A stretch of 64,000 nt of DNA from Nitrososphaera sp. (GTDB lineage Archaea; Thermoproteota; Nitrososphaeria; Nitrososphaerales; Nitrososphaeraceae): positions 1 to 64,000 of the forward strand of contig JAJUFP010000005.1 in the NCBI GenBank assembly GCA_029263715.1, in the 5' to 3' direction. Below, piece by piece: positions 44,331 through 52,197 of this stretch. A program made the position numbers and the translations under genes. The stretch's first letter is position 1; each line of letters begins with the position of its first letter. The notes below the pieces were generated by a model. That model was not told the DNA's origin and made no database searches. It was given only the letters and a program-made list of their open reading frames with translations.

Positions 44331-44496
44331 GCAGACCCTACTGATTATAGCTTGGTATGTTCTAGTTCCCATGGGCAATGAAAAGATAGGATCCACGTTA
44401 TAGATTAGCCTTAAGTTAATGGACTTGGTAGTTCGCAATAAATTGGTAAAATACGTCTTTCATTGTGCAATAGTATACGAAAAAAGTGATGGCTAG

Positions 44497-44516
44497 TTAA
44501 AAACAGGTGGCGGCGC
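44497..44516 (+). repeat. Right direct repeat of the HET-C island
   Basis: This is the partner of 40079-40098 (18 of 20 nt). It ends 11 nt before the sufC stop codon on the minus strand. Confidence 0.7.
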
Positions 44517-44527
44517 TTTATTGATCA

Positions 44528-45301
44528 CTACTTGTCTTCTAGCCCCAGCCAGCCGTAACCCTTGGCTTCAAGCTCTTCTGACAGCTCTTTGCCGCCGGAC
44601 TTGATGACCTTGCCCTTGGCGACAACATGGACGTAGTCTAGCTTCTTTAGGTAGCGCAGGATCCTGGCATAGTGCGTTATGACAAGGACACCGGCTCCAG
44701 TATCGATAAGCTTGTTTATGGCCTCGGCCACGGCCTTGACGGCGTCGATATCCAGACCGGAGTCCGGTTCGTCTAAAATGGCGATGTTGGGCTTGAGCAC
44801 CAGCATCTGCATCACCTCTGAGCGCTTTTTCTCGCCGCCGGAAAAGCCCTCGTTCAGGTATCGCCCCAGGAAGGATGGATCAAGGCCCACCGCGTCCAGG
44901 TTCTTCTTTACATACTCGTGGAATTCCCTGACGGTTAGAAAGACCTCGCGGTTCTGTTCTTCAGCAAGGGATTTGTTAAGCTGGTTGTATGCGTTTCTCA
45001 GAAAGTGACTGTAGCCCACACCGGAAATTTCAGTTGGATACTGGAATCCAAGGAAGATGCCCTTCCTTGCGCGAAGATCGGTAGAAAGTTCATTTATTGA
45101 TTCACCTTTGACTAGTATCTGGCCAGAATCAAGGGTATATTTCGGATGACCCATTATCGCGTTTGCAAGCGTGCTCTTGCCAGAGCCGTTTGGGCCCATG
45201 ATGGCATGGACTTCGCCCTTGTCAATACTCAGGTTGAGTCCTGAAAGGATCTCCTTTCCCTCTATGCTTACGTGCAGGTCTTTTACCTCTAAAAATGCCA
45301 T
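44528..45301 (-). CDS. sufC: Fe-S cluster assembly ATPase SufC
   Basis: SufC is the ABC-type ATPase of the SUF scaffold SufBCD. The 257 residues show Walker A GPNGSGKST, Q-loop FQYPTEI, signature FSGGEKKR, Walker B IAILDEPDSGLD and the H-loop THYARIL. The ATG at 45301 is chosen because the TATA box places transcription start there; an ATG 12 nt upstream is also in frame. sufB and sufD are not adjacent in this window on the downstream side, because the island repeat begins 11 nt after the stop. Confidence 0.93.
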   Translation of the reverse strand: MAFLEVKDLHVSIEGKEILSGLNLSIDKGEVHAIMGPNGSGKSTLANAIMGHPKYTLDSGQILVKGESINELSTDLRARKGIFLGFQYPTEISGVGYSHFLRNAYNQLNKSLAEEQNREVFLTVREFHEYVKKNLDAVGLDPSFLGRYLNEGFSGGEKKRSEVMQMLVLKPNIAILDEPDSGLDIDAVKAVAEAINKLIDTGAGVLVITHYARILRYLKKLDYVHVVAKGKVIKSGGKELSEELEAKGYGWLGLEDK

Positions 45302-45320
45302 TTGGGTAACCATTCATTCC

Positions 45321-45333
45321 AACTTTATATAAG
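45321..45333 (-). promoter_or_regulatory. TATA box for sufC
   Basis: Minus-strand CTTATATAAAGTT is centred about 26 nt upstream of ATG 45301, implying a leaderless mRNA. Confidence 0.55.
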
Positions 45334-45380
45334 TATTCTGGCTTAACGCCGTTATATTTCAAATATTCGCAAGGACGGCA

Positions 45381-45881
45381 CTATTCGACGACTATGGTGC
45401 TGGTCATGTACGGGTGCACTATGCAGAAGTATGGGTGCTCGCCTGTTCCCAGCTCCGATGCAGGTATGCTGTATTCCTGGCCCATTTCAAGGATGCCGCT
45501 GTCGAAAAGCTGGCCGAAATCGGGGTCGTCAAAACCCGTGCCGCTGGTGGCGCTGTGAGGAGCAGAGTCCCTGTTGACCCAGGTTATCAGCGCGTCGCTA
45601 GACACCTTTGCCGGTTCAGGCCCGTAATCAGGGTTCCCTTGGGTTACAGCCCCCGCAAGTATATCTATTTTCACTACATTGCTGAACTTGGATTTATCCA
45701 CCTCTGCTGCGACAGGCTTCTCTGTGATCGAACCGGCCACTGGAATATCCTTGCGGTATGGCGATTGCACTTCGCCGACCTTTGGCGTGGCTCCAACTAT
45801 GAGCAAGTTGTATGCAATAAAACCGGTTATCGCTCCTAATACAAGCAGAACTGGAAAGGCAATGACTCCAGGTTTCCTCAT
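45381..45881 (-). CDS. Membrane-anchored cupredoxin
   Basis: The 166-residue protein has one N-terminal hydrophobic segment (FPVLLVLGAITGFIAYNLLIV) as anchor or signal. A type 1 copper domain follows with ligands H109 (APHSATSG), C153, H156 and M159 (FCIVHPYM). Thaumarchaea use many such plastocyanin-like proteins as extracytoplasmic electron carriers in place of cytochrome c. It is alone in its transcript. The electron donor and acceptor are unknown. Confidence 0.9.
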   Translation of the reverse strand: MRKPGVIAFPVLLVLGAITGFIAYNLLIVGATPKVGEVQSPYRKDIPVAGSITEKPVAAEVDKSKFSNVVKIDILAGAVTQGNPDYGPEPAKVSSDALITWVNRDSAPHSATSGTGFDDPDFGQLFDSGILEMGQEYSIPASELGTGEHPYFCIVHPYMTSTIVVE

Positions 45882-46004
45882 GTTCAGCGCTAGTTCATTT
45901 GCACCTATATTAATTCCTTTTACAGATCAGGTTTGCAAATGTCATGCACTGCAATTAGTTTGGAATGACTTTTATTTTGGCGTTATTTACTCGGTAGACA
46001 GCTA

Positions 46005-46172
46005 TTGACCAAACAAACTGGCAAGTGCGCCCTTTGCGGCGGAGACCTTGCATTCAAGTACAGGCCAATGCCCCAATGGAATGTATCTGGCTTTATCTGC
46101 AGCAAATGCTACAGCCAGAAGCTGTTGGAGCATTATATAACACCGGACAGGCAGAATATAACCAAAAAGTAG
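46005..46172 (+). CDS. Small zinc-ribbon protein
   Basis: A 55-residue frame from TTG reads MTKQTGKCALCGGDLAF, then a W-containing strand and GFICSKCYSQKLLEHYI. CxxC...CxxC spacing is that of a zinc ribbon. It precedes the stand-alone RAM-domain gene by 36 nt on the same strand. It may be a small nucleic-acid or protein-interaction module. Confidence 0.65.
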   Translation: MTKQTGKCALCGGDLAFKYRPMPQWNVSGFICSKCYSQKLLEHYITPDRQNITKK

Positions 46173-46208
46173 GAAAAGACTAAATACTAAATTTTGCATC
46201 CCTTTGAT

Positions 46209-46457
46209 ATGCCAACAGCGTACATCCTTGTGAACTGCACTCTGGGCTCCGAAGAGAAGATCATCGGCGAGATCGCAAAGCTTCCCGATGTCAAGGAAGT
46301 AAGGGGAACATACGGAGTTCACGACATTTTCGTCAAGGTCAAGTCCGAGAATACCGAGGCGATGAACCACACGATCACCAACAAGGTACGCAAGATACCA
46401 GGAATCACGTCCACCGTGACGCTGGTGGTGATCGAAGAGCAGGGCGGCAAGGGTTAA
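46209..46457 (+). CDS. Stand-alone Lrp/AsnC ligand-binding (RAM) domain protein
   Basis: The 82-residue protein is only the RAM domain of Lrp/AsnC proteins (AYILVNCTLGSEEKIIGEIAKL, GVHDIFVKVKSENTEAM, ITSTVTLVVIEE) without a helix-turn-helix. Such proteins form decamers that bind small ligands and may modulate full-length regulators. The ATG at 46209 fits the domain start. Its end overlaps the convergent membrane protein gene by 4 nt. Confidence 0.85.
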   Translation: MPTAYILVNCTLGSEEKIIGEIAKLPDVKEVRGTYGVHDIFVKVKSENTEAMNHTITNKVRKIPGITSTVTLVVIEEQGGKG

Positions 46458-46663
46458 CCGTTCTGAATCTCCTTCTTTCTATCCTCGGCCTTTATCCTTC
46501 GGATTTCGTAGGCTATTAGCCCGCTGCTCACCATGATTGTAGACCATCCAACAATTCCAACGATAAAGAAATGGTTGTAGTTCGGGAAAAATAGCGCGAG
46601 GCTTGCCAGCGCTGCGCCTATCCACCAGACAATGATAAGAGTGGCAAGGTGGTTGTATTTCAT
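46454..46663 (-). CDS. Small two-helix membrane protein
   Basis: The 69-residue protein has two membrane segments (LATLIIVWWIGAALASLALFF and FFIVGIVGWSTIMVSSGLIAY) and a charged tail (RRIKAEDRKKEIQNG). Its ATG overlaps the stop of the upstream zinc-type gene (ATGA), so the two are translationally coupled. No family is recognised. Confidence 0.6.
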   Translation of the reverse strand: MKYNHLATLIIVWWIGAALASLALFFPNYNHFFIVGIVGWSTIMVSSGLIAYEIRRIKAEDRKKEIQNG

Positions 46664-46818
46664 CCCCGCATGTCCTCGTCAAAGCCTCTGAACGATTTTA
46701 AGACCTTGCCGCACTTTTGACAGCGGCAGTACTCGACAAAATCGAAATCATCGTACTTGCGGTAGGCAAACGACTCCGGATGGTCGCAAAATATCTGCCT
46801 TATTCCAAACAATACCAA
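46660..46818 (-). CDS. Small cysteine-rich protein
   Basis: A 52-residue frame reads MVLFGIRQIFCDHPESFAYR, then YCRCQKCGKVLKSFRG and a short acidic end. The C-x-H plus CxCxxC pattern suggests one bound zinc. TTG at 46818 or 46812 could start it. The stop overlaps the next gene's ATG (ATGA), which supports it as a real gene. Confidence 0.6.
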   Translation of the reverse strand: MVLFGIRQIFCDHPESFAYRKYDDFDFVEYCRCQKCGKVLKSFRGFDEDMRG

Positions 46819-46898
46819 ATCAGATACAGGGAAAGGGGTTCTTTACTATTTCGGCAGGGCTTGCTTTGATATAGAACCTGTTTTCAAGGATTTGCAAG

Positions 46899-46973
46899 GG
46901 GCCCGTAGCGTAGTCAGGATATCGCGGCGGTCTTCGGAACCGCAGGTCAAGGGATCGAAGCCCTTCGGGCCCG
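46899..46973 (+). tRNA. tRNA-Arg(TCG)
   Basis: The acceptor GGGCCCG (46899-46905) pairs with CGGGCCC (46966-46972), with discriminator G and no encoded CCA. The anticodon arm is GCGGT-CTTCGGA-ACCGC (anticodon TCG). The T-loop is non-standard-looking at its edge (GGATCGAAGCC) but normal in length. No intron. Confidence 0.9.
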
Positions 46974-46991
46974 CTTGTATTTGTATAGGAC

Positions 46992-47303
46992 CTATGTGCC
47001 TTTGATCCGCTTCATTACTACTCCAAACTCGTTCAGTGGCACTATCTTTACAGTGTTGTAGGAAGATATGCCAACCTCTATGCAGAACACCTCGATTTCA
47101 TGCGCGCTCTCTGCTTCTAGAATTAATATCCACTGATGTTCCAGAACTGAAAAGTAAAAGCCAACAACTTTTGATATCTTGTGCTTGGCGGCTATTTCCT
47201 GTAGTTTGTCGTCTATCTGAATCAGTATGTCCTTGCTGGTCTTGTTGTTAAGAGGACATGATTCCGGGCTATGGACAGCAAAAACACCGAACAGCTGTTG
47301 CAT
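46992..47303 (-). CDS. Conserved hypothetical protein
   Basis: The 103-residue protein alternates strands and helices (QQLFGVFAVHSPESCPLNN, KVVGFYFSVLEHQWILILEA, EIEVFCIEVGI) as in dimeric ferredoxin-like alpha/beta-barrel proteins. Exact family not recognised. It lies just downstream of tRNA-Arg on the other strand. Confidence 0.55.
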   Translation of the reverse strand: MQQLFGVFAVHSPESCPLNNKTSKDILIQIDDKLQEIAAKHKISKVVGFYFSVLEHQWILILEAESAHEIEVFCIEVGISSYNTVKIVPLNEFGVVMKRIKGT

Positions 47304-47383
47304 AACCCCTCGTCATCACCCATGATATTTAACAGCTCTTGTCAGGGACAAATTCTTAAGTGCACGTAATAGAGTCTACGATC

Positions 47384-47635
47384 ATGACAGAGAAGAAGGT
47401 TCAGCTTGTTTTTGGCGAAGAAGAAAAGGTTGCTACAAGGGGCGCGGGCAGCAAGACCATTGGCGCCTTTGCTGCAAGTATAGACCAGATAGCAGACTGG
47501 TTCAAGCAGTTCCAGATAGACTCCATCGAACTGTGGATCAGTGGTGGTGCAGAGACAGGAGAGGTCTTGAAGTTGTTCATCTCCGCAAAGGGGGAGGGTG
47601 GAATGAGGGTGGTCCTAAAGCCCAAGGGCGCCTGA
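47384..47635 (+). CDS. Conserved hypothetical protein
   Basis: The 83-residue protein (MTEKKVQLVFGEEEK...) has a first strand, a glycine-rich turn, a helix (AASIDQIADWFKQFQID) and strands SIELWISGGAE and GMRVVLKPKG. It could be a Pepco/trypco-like domain, but I do not claim this. ATG 47384 is preferred over the GTG-type start upstream. Its stop abuts the convergent LEA-like gene. Confidence 0.55.
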   Translation: MTEKKVQLVFGEEEKVATRGAGSKTIGAFAASIDQIADWFKQFQIDSIELWISGGAETGEVLKLFISAKGEGGMRVVLKPKGA

Positions 47636-48130
47636 CTATATTTCGTTCTGGAAGTCCTTAGGCACCGTCGTCAGGGTTGATTCTATCTGGGCAGTACCTT
47701 TTACTCCCCACCTGACGTTCTGGGCATCATTTCCTATCTTGTCATAGATGGTGGCCAGATCATCGGAGTATTCCACTACAAACGGCCCTGAAATGTCCAC
47801 AGATCCGTTTCCAAAAATTGCCGGCCTTCCGTTGGGAGGTATGTCCTCGTAGGATATGGTTTGCGGTCCAAGCAAGACGCCGTCTGCAAAGAGCTCGTAT
47901 TCAATCTTGGATGTCGTGGCGGTCTGCTCTGTGGGGTTGGCAAGGGTAAATACCACCTTAAGGTCGATCTTCTCCTCATCTGCCTTAGTCACGCTTACCT
48001 TGGACAGGCGTACGTCTACTTTATTCAAGTCCGGCGCGGTCTGGGCAAATATAATAGGCAGCAGGATTATGGTGGCCGCGATAGCAGCTATGGCTCCGAT
48101 CAGAATGATTCGGCGTGGACCTATGATCAC
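47636..48130 (-). CDS. Membrane-anchored LEA14/WHy-like protein
   Basis: The 164-residue protein has an N-terminal membrane helix (IILIGAIAAIAATIILLPIIFA). The extracytoplasmic beta-sandwich resembles the LEA14/water-stress type (KVVFTLANPTEQTATTSKIEYELFADG). GTG 48130 is chosen because of the TATA box 27 nt upstream; the open frame extends further but has no promoter there. It shares a divergent promoter region with the CopD-like gene. Confidence 0.65.
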   Translation of the reverse strand: MIIGPRRIILIGAIAAIAATIILLPIIFAQTAPDLNKVDVRLSKVSVTKADEEKIDLKVVFTLANPTEQTATTSKIEYELFADGVLLGPQTISYEDIPPNGRPAIFGNGSVDISGPFVVEYSDDLATIYDKIGNDAQNVRWGVKGTAQIESTLTTVPKDFQNEI

Positions 48131-48151
48131 TACAATTGCTGCTCCTAGAAG

Positions 48152-48162
48152 CGGATTAAAAC
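48152..48162 (-). promoter_or_regulatory. TATA box for the LEA14-like gene
   Basis: Minus-strand GGTTTTAATCC is about 27 nt upstream of GTG 48130. Confidence 0.5.
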
Positions 48163-48208
48163 CTTTCTGGCAGCATCGATAATATAATGCCAGAACGTGA
48201 TTCAGGCG

Positions 48209-48706
48209 ATGGCTGTTGCTGACGGCCTGGTCACTTGGGTGCATCTTATATGCGCCTCAATATGGGTCGGCGGCTCGATCTTTATAGCTGCGGTAGCCGT
48301 TCCGGTGCTTAGGTCTCATACCAAGTCAACAGAAGAGCTTGTCGGCCTGATGGTAAAGTTAGGCCGCCAGTTCAACAAGATAACCATGCCGGCGTTTGCC
48401 ATCCTGATTGTCAGCGGCATATACAATTCCCGGGCATTCATCTCGCAGCCTGCGGCACTCCTTGATTCAGGCTACGGGATCCTGCTTCTTATCAAGATAA
48501 TCCTGGTCCTTGCCACGGTAGGTGCGTACGTGGTCCACGTCAAGACTCTGAATGCAGAGATGGAACGCAAGATACTTTCCGGCAACGCCGGCAACCTCTA
48601 CATACAGTCTGTCCGCTCCAAGATAATCCATCTTGGAAGGATCATCGTCATCCTGTCTGTCATCATATTGCTTATTGCAGCCCTACTTGACAGCGGGGGA
48701 GTCTAG
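48209..48706 (+). CDS. CopD-like membrane protein
   Basis: The 165-residue protein has four membrane segments of the CopD/DUF2269-like kind: LVTWVHLICASIWVGGSIF (with the H and W typical of the family), ITMPAFAILIVSGIYNS, GYGILLLIKIILVLATVGAYVVHV and the last IIHLGRIIVILSVIILLIAALL. CopD-type proteins are linked to copper uptake or heme/redox functions. A TATA box (GATAATATAATG, about 48178-48189) supports ATG 48209. The 3' end overlaps rtcA by 24 nt, convergently. Confidence 0.75.
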   Translation: MAVADGLVTWVHLICASIWVGGSIFIAAVAVPVLRSHTKSTEELVGLMVKLGRQFNKITMPAFAILIVSGIYNSRAFISQPAALLDSGYGILLLIKIILVLATVGAYVVHVKTLNAEMERKILSGNAGNLYIQSVRSKIIHLGRIIVILSVIILLIAALLDSGGV

Positions 48707-49747
48707 TCCTCCGGTTATTGTTACCAGAAAGCCTTTTTCCAATGTCTGTATGTCGTATTTGCAGCCAACAATCCTGCTGGCGACTTCAAGGTTGGTCCGC
48801 AGATGCTCTGTAACTCGCGGTATCCTGTACCTTGATGTCCCATTGGCCAGGCTTAATGGCAGAACCAGCATGTCTGCAAGATGCGGATCTACGGCTGCGC
48901 CGGCCAGGCTGCTTTCAAGGAACCTCTCTGCCGCCTCCTGGCCCACGGCTTCTGCCCGCTTGCCTATCTCTCCGATGCTGTCGCCGCCGATGTACGGACC
49001 GCCGAATTCAGAAACAGAGTATACCAGTATTGAAGAGCCAGGAGACAAGGACTGCTCAAGCGACCTAGAATAATTGTGGCACCGTATGCCGTTCTTTTCC
49101 AGAACCAGCAGGGCAGAAGATACCTGCCTTTCTGCCACGTGTTTTGGCAGCATGCTGCATACACTGATGATTCTTGGCTCGACTAGTCTGCTGTTCAGGT
49201 ACTCAACGGCGGCAGCAGTCTTGCAAGGCTCTATTACACAACGCACCCTGCCTCCGCCCTTGGGATAGTATCCTCTTTTTAAAACTTCAACAGAAAACTT
49301 GATTCCAGCTTCCTGGTAGGCGCGAGAGACAACACTTCCCACATAGTCGATGGTGGGACTTGCCTTGACATCGGTTCCGCCGGTGATCTCGATCTCGACG
49401 CCGTTGTTGGACAGCGATACTGCCGGCACTACGGCCATCAAGGTTAGCGGAATGCTTCCGGCAGTTCCAATGTCCACTTTGATCGAGCCGCCAGCAAATC
49501 TATCCGATGGATGAAATCTGACCCAGTCAGAGCCCACCACCAGATTCTCAACCCTGGCGCCAAAGAGGTCTGTCATCACCTTGATGGCAGTCATGTGAGA
49601 CGGCCGAAGACCGGGATTTGGCCTCTTGGATCGTATGTTGACTATTTCCACCGGCCTGCCGGTTATGGCTGAAAGCGATATGCTGGTTCTAAGTATCTGG
49701 CCGCCACCTTCGCCCTGAGAACCGTCTATCGTTATCGGGTCTGCCAT
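48683..49747 (-). CDS. rtcA: RNA 3'-terminal phosphate cyclase
   Basis: RtcA converts RNA 3'-phosphates into 2',3'-cyclic phosphates using ATP. The 354-residue protein has the N-terminal DGSQGEGGGQILRTS, the RPNPGLRPSHMTAI block, KRGYYPKGGG, and the catalytic histidine in DPHLADMLVLPL. The start is ATG. Divergent from the NMN adenylyltransferase gene. Confidence 0.93.
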   Translation of the reverse strand: MADPITIDGSQGEGGGQILRTSISLSAITGRPVEIVNIRSKRPNPGLRPSHMTAIKVMTDLFGARVENLVVGSDWVRFHPSDRFAGGSIKVDIGTAGSIPLTLMAVVPAVSLSNNGVEIEITGGTDVKASPTIDYVGSVVSRAYQEAGIKFSVEVLKRGYYPKGGGRVRCVIEPCKTAAAVEYLNSRLVEPRIISVCSMLPKHVAERQVSSALLVLEKNGIRCHNYSRSLEQSLSPGSSILVYSVSEFGGPYIGGDSIGEIGKRAEAVGQEAAERFLESSLAGAAVDPHLADMLVLPLSLANGTSRYRIPRVTEHLRTNLEVASRIVGCKYDIQTLEKGFLVTITGGLDSPAVK

Positions 49748-49831
49748 CGCGTACGTGGCTGAGCTCTGAACTGCTCTTATATGTTAACCGATAAAATTGC
49801 TTTAAATAAGCGGCGAAGGAGCGTTCAATAG

Positions 49832-50368
49832 TTGACCAGAGGACTTTTTGTCGGCCGGTTCCAGCCGTTTCACAAAGGGCACCTTGCCACTGTCAAGTAT
49901 GCGCTGCAGTCGGTGGACCAATTGATCATAGTTGTTGGAAGCGCGCAGAAAAGTCATGAAGCACAAAACCCGTTTACTGCCGGCGAGCGCATAGAGATGA
50001 TCAAGTCAGCCCTTGACAACGATGGCCAGGTCGATGTCAGAAAGGTGCTCATAATACCGGTCCCAGACGTAGAGGTTCATTCGCTGTGGACGCGGCAGGT
50101 GGACATGCTGGTGCCCACGTACGACGTAGTTTTTGCAAACGACCCATTCACGCTTCTTCTTTTCCGCGAGAGAAACGTCAAGACGGTTGAAGCGCCGCTG
50201 TACAACCGTGAAGAGATGTCAGCTACAGAGGTAAGAAGAAGAATGATCGTGGGTAATGACTGGAAAGATCTTGTACCGGCTCCAGTTGCCGACCACATAG
50301 AAAGGATTGGCGGGCAGGCAAGGCTTAAGGCCATCGCGGCAAAGGACGGCAGGCACACCCACCACTAG
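49832..50368 (+). CDS. Nicotinamide-nucleotide adenylyltransferase (archaeal type)
   Basis: The enzyme makes NAD from NMN and ATP. The 178-residue protein shows GRFQPFHKGH at the N-terminus (nucleotidyl-transferase HxGH motif) and SATEVRRRM near the C-terminus. The NPFTAGERIEMI block is typical of archaeal NMNAT. The start is TTG with a TATA box (CTTTAAATAAG, about 49800-49810) 27 nt upstream. It precedes the next gene by 34 nt. Confidence 0.93.
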   Translation: MTRGLFVGRFQPFHKGHLATVKYALQSVDQLIIVVGSAQKSHEAQNPFTAGERIEMIKSALDNDGQVDVRKVLIIPVPDVEVHSLWTRQVDMLVPTYDVVFANDPFTLLLFRERNVKTVEAPLYNREEMSATEVRRRMIVGNDWKDLVPAPVADHIERIGGQARLKAIAAKDGRHTHH

Positions 50369-50370
50369 AA

Positions 50371-50380
50371 AGTATATTTT
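50371..50380 (+). promoter_or_regulatory. TATA box for the gene at 50403
   Basis: AGTATATTTT is about 28 nt before GTG 50403 and directly after the NMNAT stop. It argues against a longer N-terminus reading back into the NMNAT gene. Confidence 0.5.
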
Positions 50381-50402
50381 CATCCCATTTGCAGAATACA
50401 TC

Positions 50403-50789
50403 GTGTTTGGCAAGGACAACGCAAAACCCACTAGGATTGCAGACATGGAAGGCCAGCCATGGTACTCTGACATGCAAAAGCTGACCAACGATGAACTGAT
50501 CCGCATGTACAACGTGATAAACGACGGCCGCTATGAATTTGCCAAGAATGCGTGGTACATACCCATCGGCGGCGACCAGCGCTGCCCGATAATGGTGGCC
50601 AAGGGATACAGATCTCCAGACACGCTGGCCAAGATGGCCGAGTTTCAGGACACTGCCAAGTTCCTGGAGCAGGAATTCCGTAACTTTATCGATGCCTGGG
50701 ATTTTGGCCTCATTTCAGTCCAAGACATAGAACAAGCGCTCCTAAAGATCCTGGAATCTAGGAACATCGAGATCAAAGAACATTCGTGA
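50403..50789 (+). CDS. Conserved hypothetical protein
   Basis: The 128-residue soluble protein (FGKDNAKPTRIADMEGQPW...) has a central WYIPIGGDQRCPIMVAKG and a helical end. It lacks signal and membrane segments. The family is unknown. The GTG is chosen from the TATA box; an ATG at 50445 would shorten it by 14 residues. Confidence 0.6.
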   Translation: MFGKDNAKPTRIADMEGQPWYSDMQKLTNDELIRMYNVINDGRYEFAKNAWYIPIGGDQRCPIMVAKGYRSPDTLAKMAEFQDTAKFLEQEFRNFIDAWDFGLISVQDIEQALLKILESRNIEIKEHS

Positions 50790-50833
50790 CAAACTCGATT
50801 TATTAATATATGAATTGCTAGAATCCCGAAGCA

Positions 50834-52156
50834 TTGTCTTTGGATACCGGCGGCTACAAGGGCGCCAGCATGGAATTTTTGTCTAGATACGGCGTGGCGG
50901 TAGGCGATAGTATTACAGTCACCACCGCGGATGGCGAGATTTCCGGGATTTTGATGCCCCGCTATGAATCTGCCAGCAGGAACTACATCGTCGTCAAGCT
51001 AAAAAGCGGATACAATACTGGAATAGAGATATCCAAGATAAGATCCATCGCCAAGACAGATACAAAAAAGTCTCCGCCAGTTCAATCAGAGTCCAGAATC
51101 GAGGAGGACGGCACAAAGCCAAGGATCGCGCTTATCAGCACTGGTGGAACCATAGCCAGCAAGATCGACTACCGTACTGGAGGGGTCAGGGCGGCCCTTA
51201 CTGCATCAGAATTGTACGCGTCGGTTCCCGAGCTGGCCGGTTATGCCACAGTTGACCCAGAGGTGCTCATGAGCGAGTACAGTGAAAACCTCAGGCCGGA
51301 CCACTGGACAGCTATGGCAGAAAAAGTGGCCAGCAAGATAAGGACCTGGAAATACGATGGAATAATCATCTCCCATGGCACTGACACCATGCATTACACC
51401 GCTGCTGCCCTCAGCTTTGCGTTGCAGGACCTGCCTGTCCCCGTAGTGCTGGTGGGGGCGCAGCGCTCATCAGACAGGCCGTCTTCAGATGCAGCGCTTA
51501 ACCTACTTGGCGCCACAATATTTGCGGCCAAAGCAGAAGTTGCAGGAGTATTTGTGGCAATGCATGCAGGCAGCTCCGACGATGCGATAGCATGCCATAT
51601 CGGAACGCGGGTAAGGAAAAACCACACAAGCAGACGCGATGCCTTTGAGTCCATAGGCGTCAACCCCGCCGCCATCATCAGAAATGGCGAGATAGAAATG
51701 CAGCCAAACGAGTTCAAGATGATTTCAAGGGGCAGCAGGCAATTGGCTCTCCGATCTTCTTTTGACGGCAGGGTCATGCTGTTAAAGTACTATCCAGGTT
51801 TCAACCCTGCGCTGATAGATAATGCAGTTGATTCTGGCTACAGGGCCATAATACTGGAAGGCACCGGACTTGGCCATGTAAGCCGCGACTGCTTTTCCAG
51901 CCTGAAAAAGGCCGTAAAGGCGGGATTGATGGTGTGCATGACGTCACAGTGTATCTGGGGTAGGGTCAGGATGACCGTGTACGATACCGGAAGAGATCTT
52001 CTTGATATTGGTGTGCTGCCGCTATCAGACATGACGTCTGAAACAGCCACTGTAAAGGCCATGTGGGCCCTTGCCAACTCAGATAGCATTGATGATGCAA
52101 AGAAACTGATGCAGCAGAACATTGCCGGCGAGATCTCTTCTGCAACGGCCATCTAG
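50834..52156 (+). CDS. gatD: Glu-tRNA(Gln) amidotransferase subunit D
   Basis: GatD releases ammonia from glutamine for conversion of Glu-tRNA(Gln) to Gln-tRNA(Gln), the archaeal route. The 440-residue protein has an N-terminal small beta-barrel (1-75). The asparaginase-like domain follows with ISTGGTIA at 101-108 and HGTDTM at 181-186. A TATA box (TTAATATATG, about 50803-50812) supports the TTG start. gatE follows 41 nt later. Confidence 0.95.
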   Translation: MSLDTGGYKGASMEFLSRYGVAVGDSITVTTADGEISGILMPRYESASRNYIVVKLKSGYNTGIEISKIRSIAKTDTKKSPPVQSESRIEEDGTKPRIALISTGGTIASKIDYRTGGVRAALTASELYASVPELAGYATVDPEVLMSEYSENLRPDHWTAMAEKVASKIRTWKYDGIIISHGTDTMHYTAAALSFALQDLPVPVVLVGAQRSSDRPSSDAALNLLGATIFAAKAEVAGVFVAMHAGSSDDAIACHIGTRVRKNHTSRRDAFESIGVNPAAIIRNGEIEMQPNEFKMISRGSRQLALRSSFDGRVMLLKYYPGFNPALIDNAVDSGYRAIILEGTGLGHVSRDCFSSLKKAVKAGLMVCMTSQCIWGRVRMTVYDTGRDLLDIGVLPLSDMTSETATVKAMWALANSDSIDDAKKLMQQNIAGEISSATAI

Positions 52157-52197
52157 GCAAGGCTTAATACATCCGGCCGACTCTTTTCTGAAATGCC

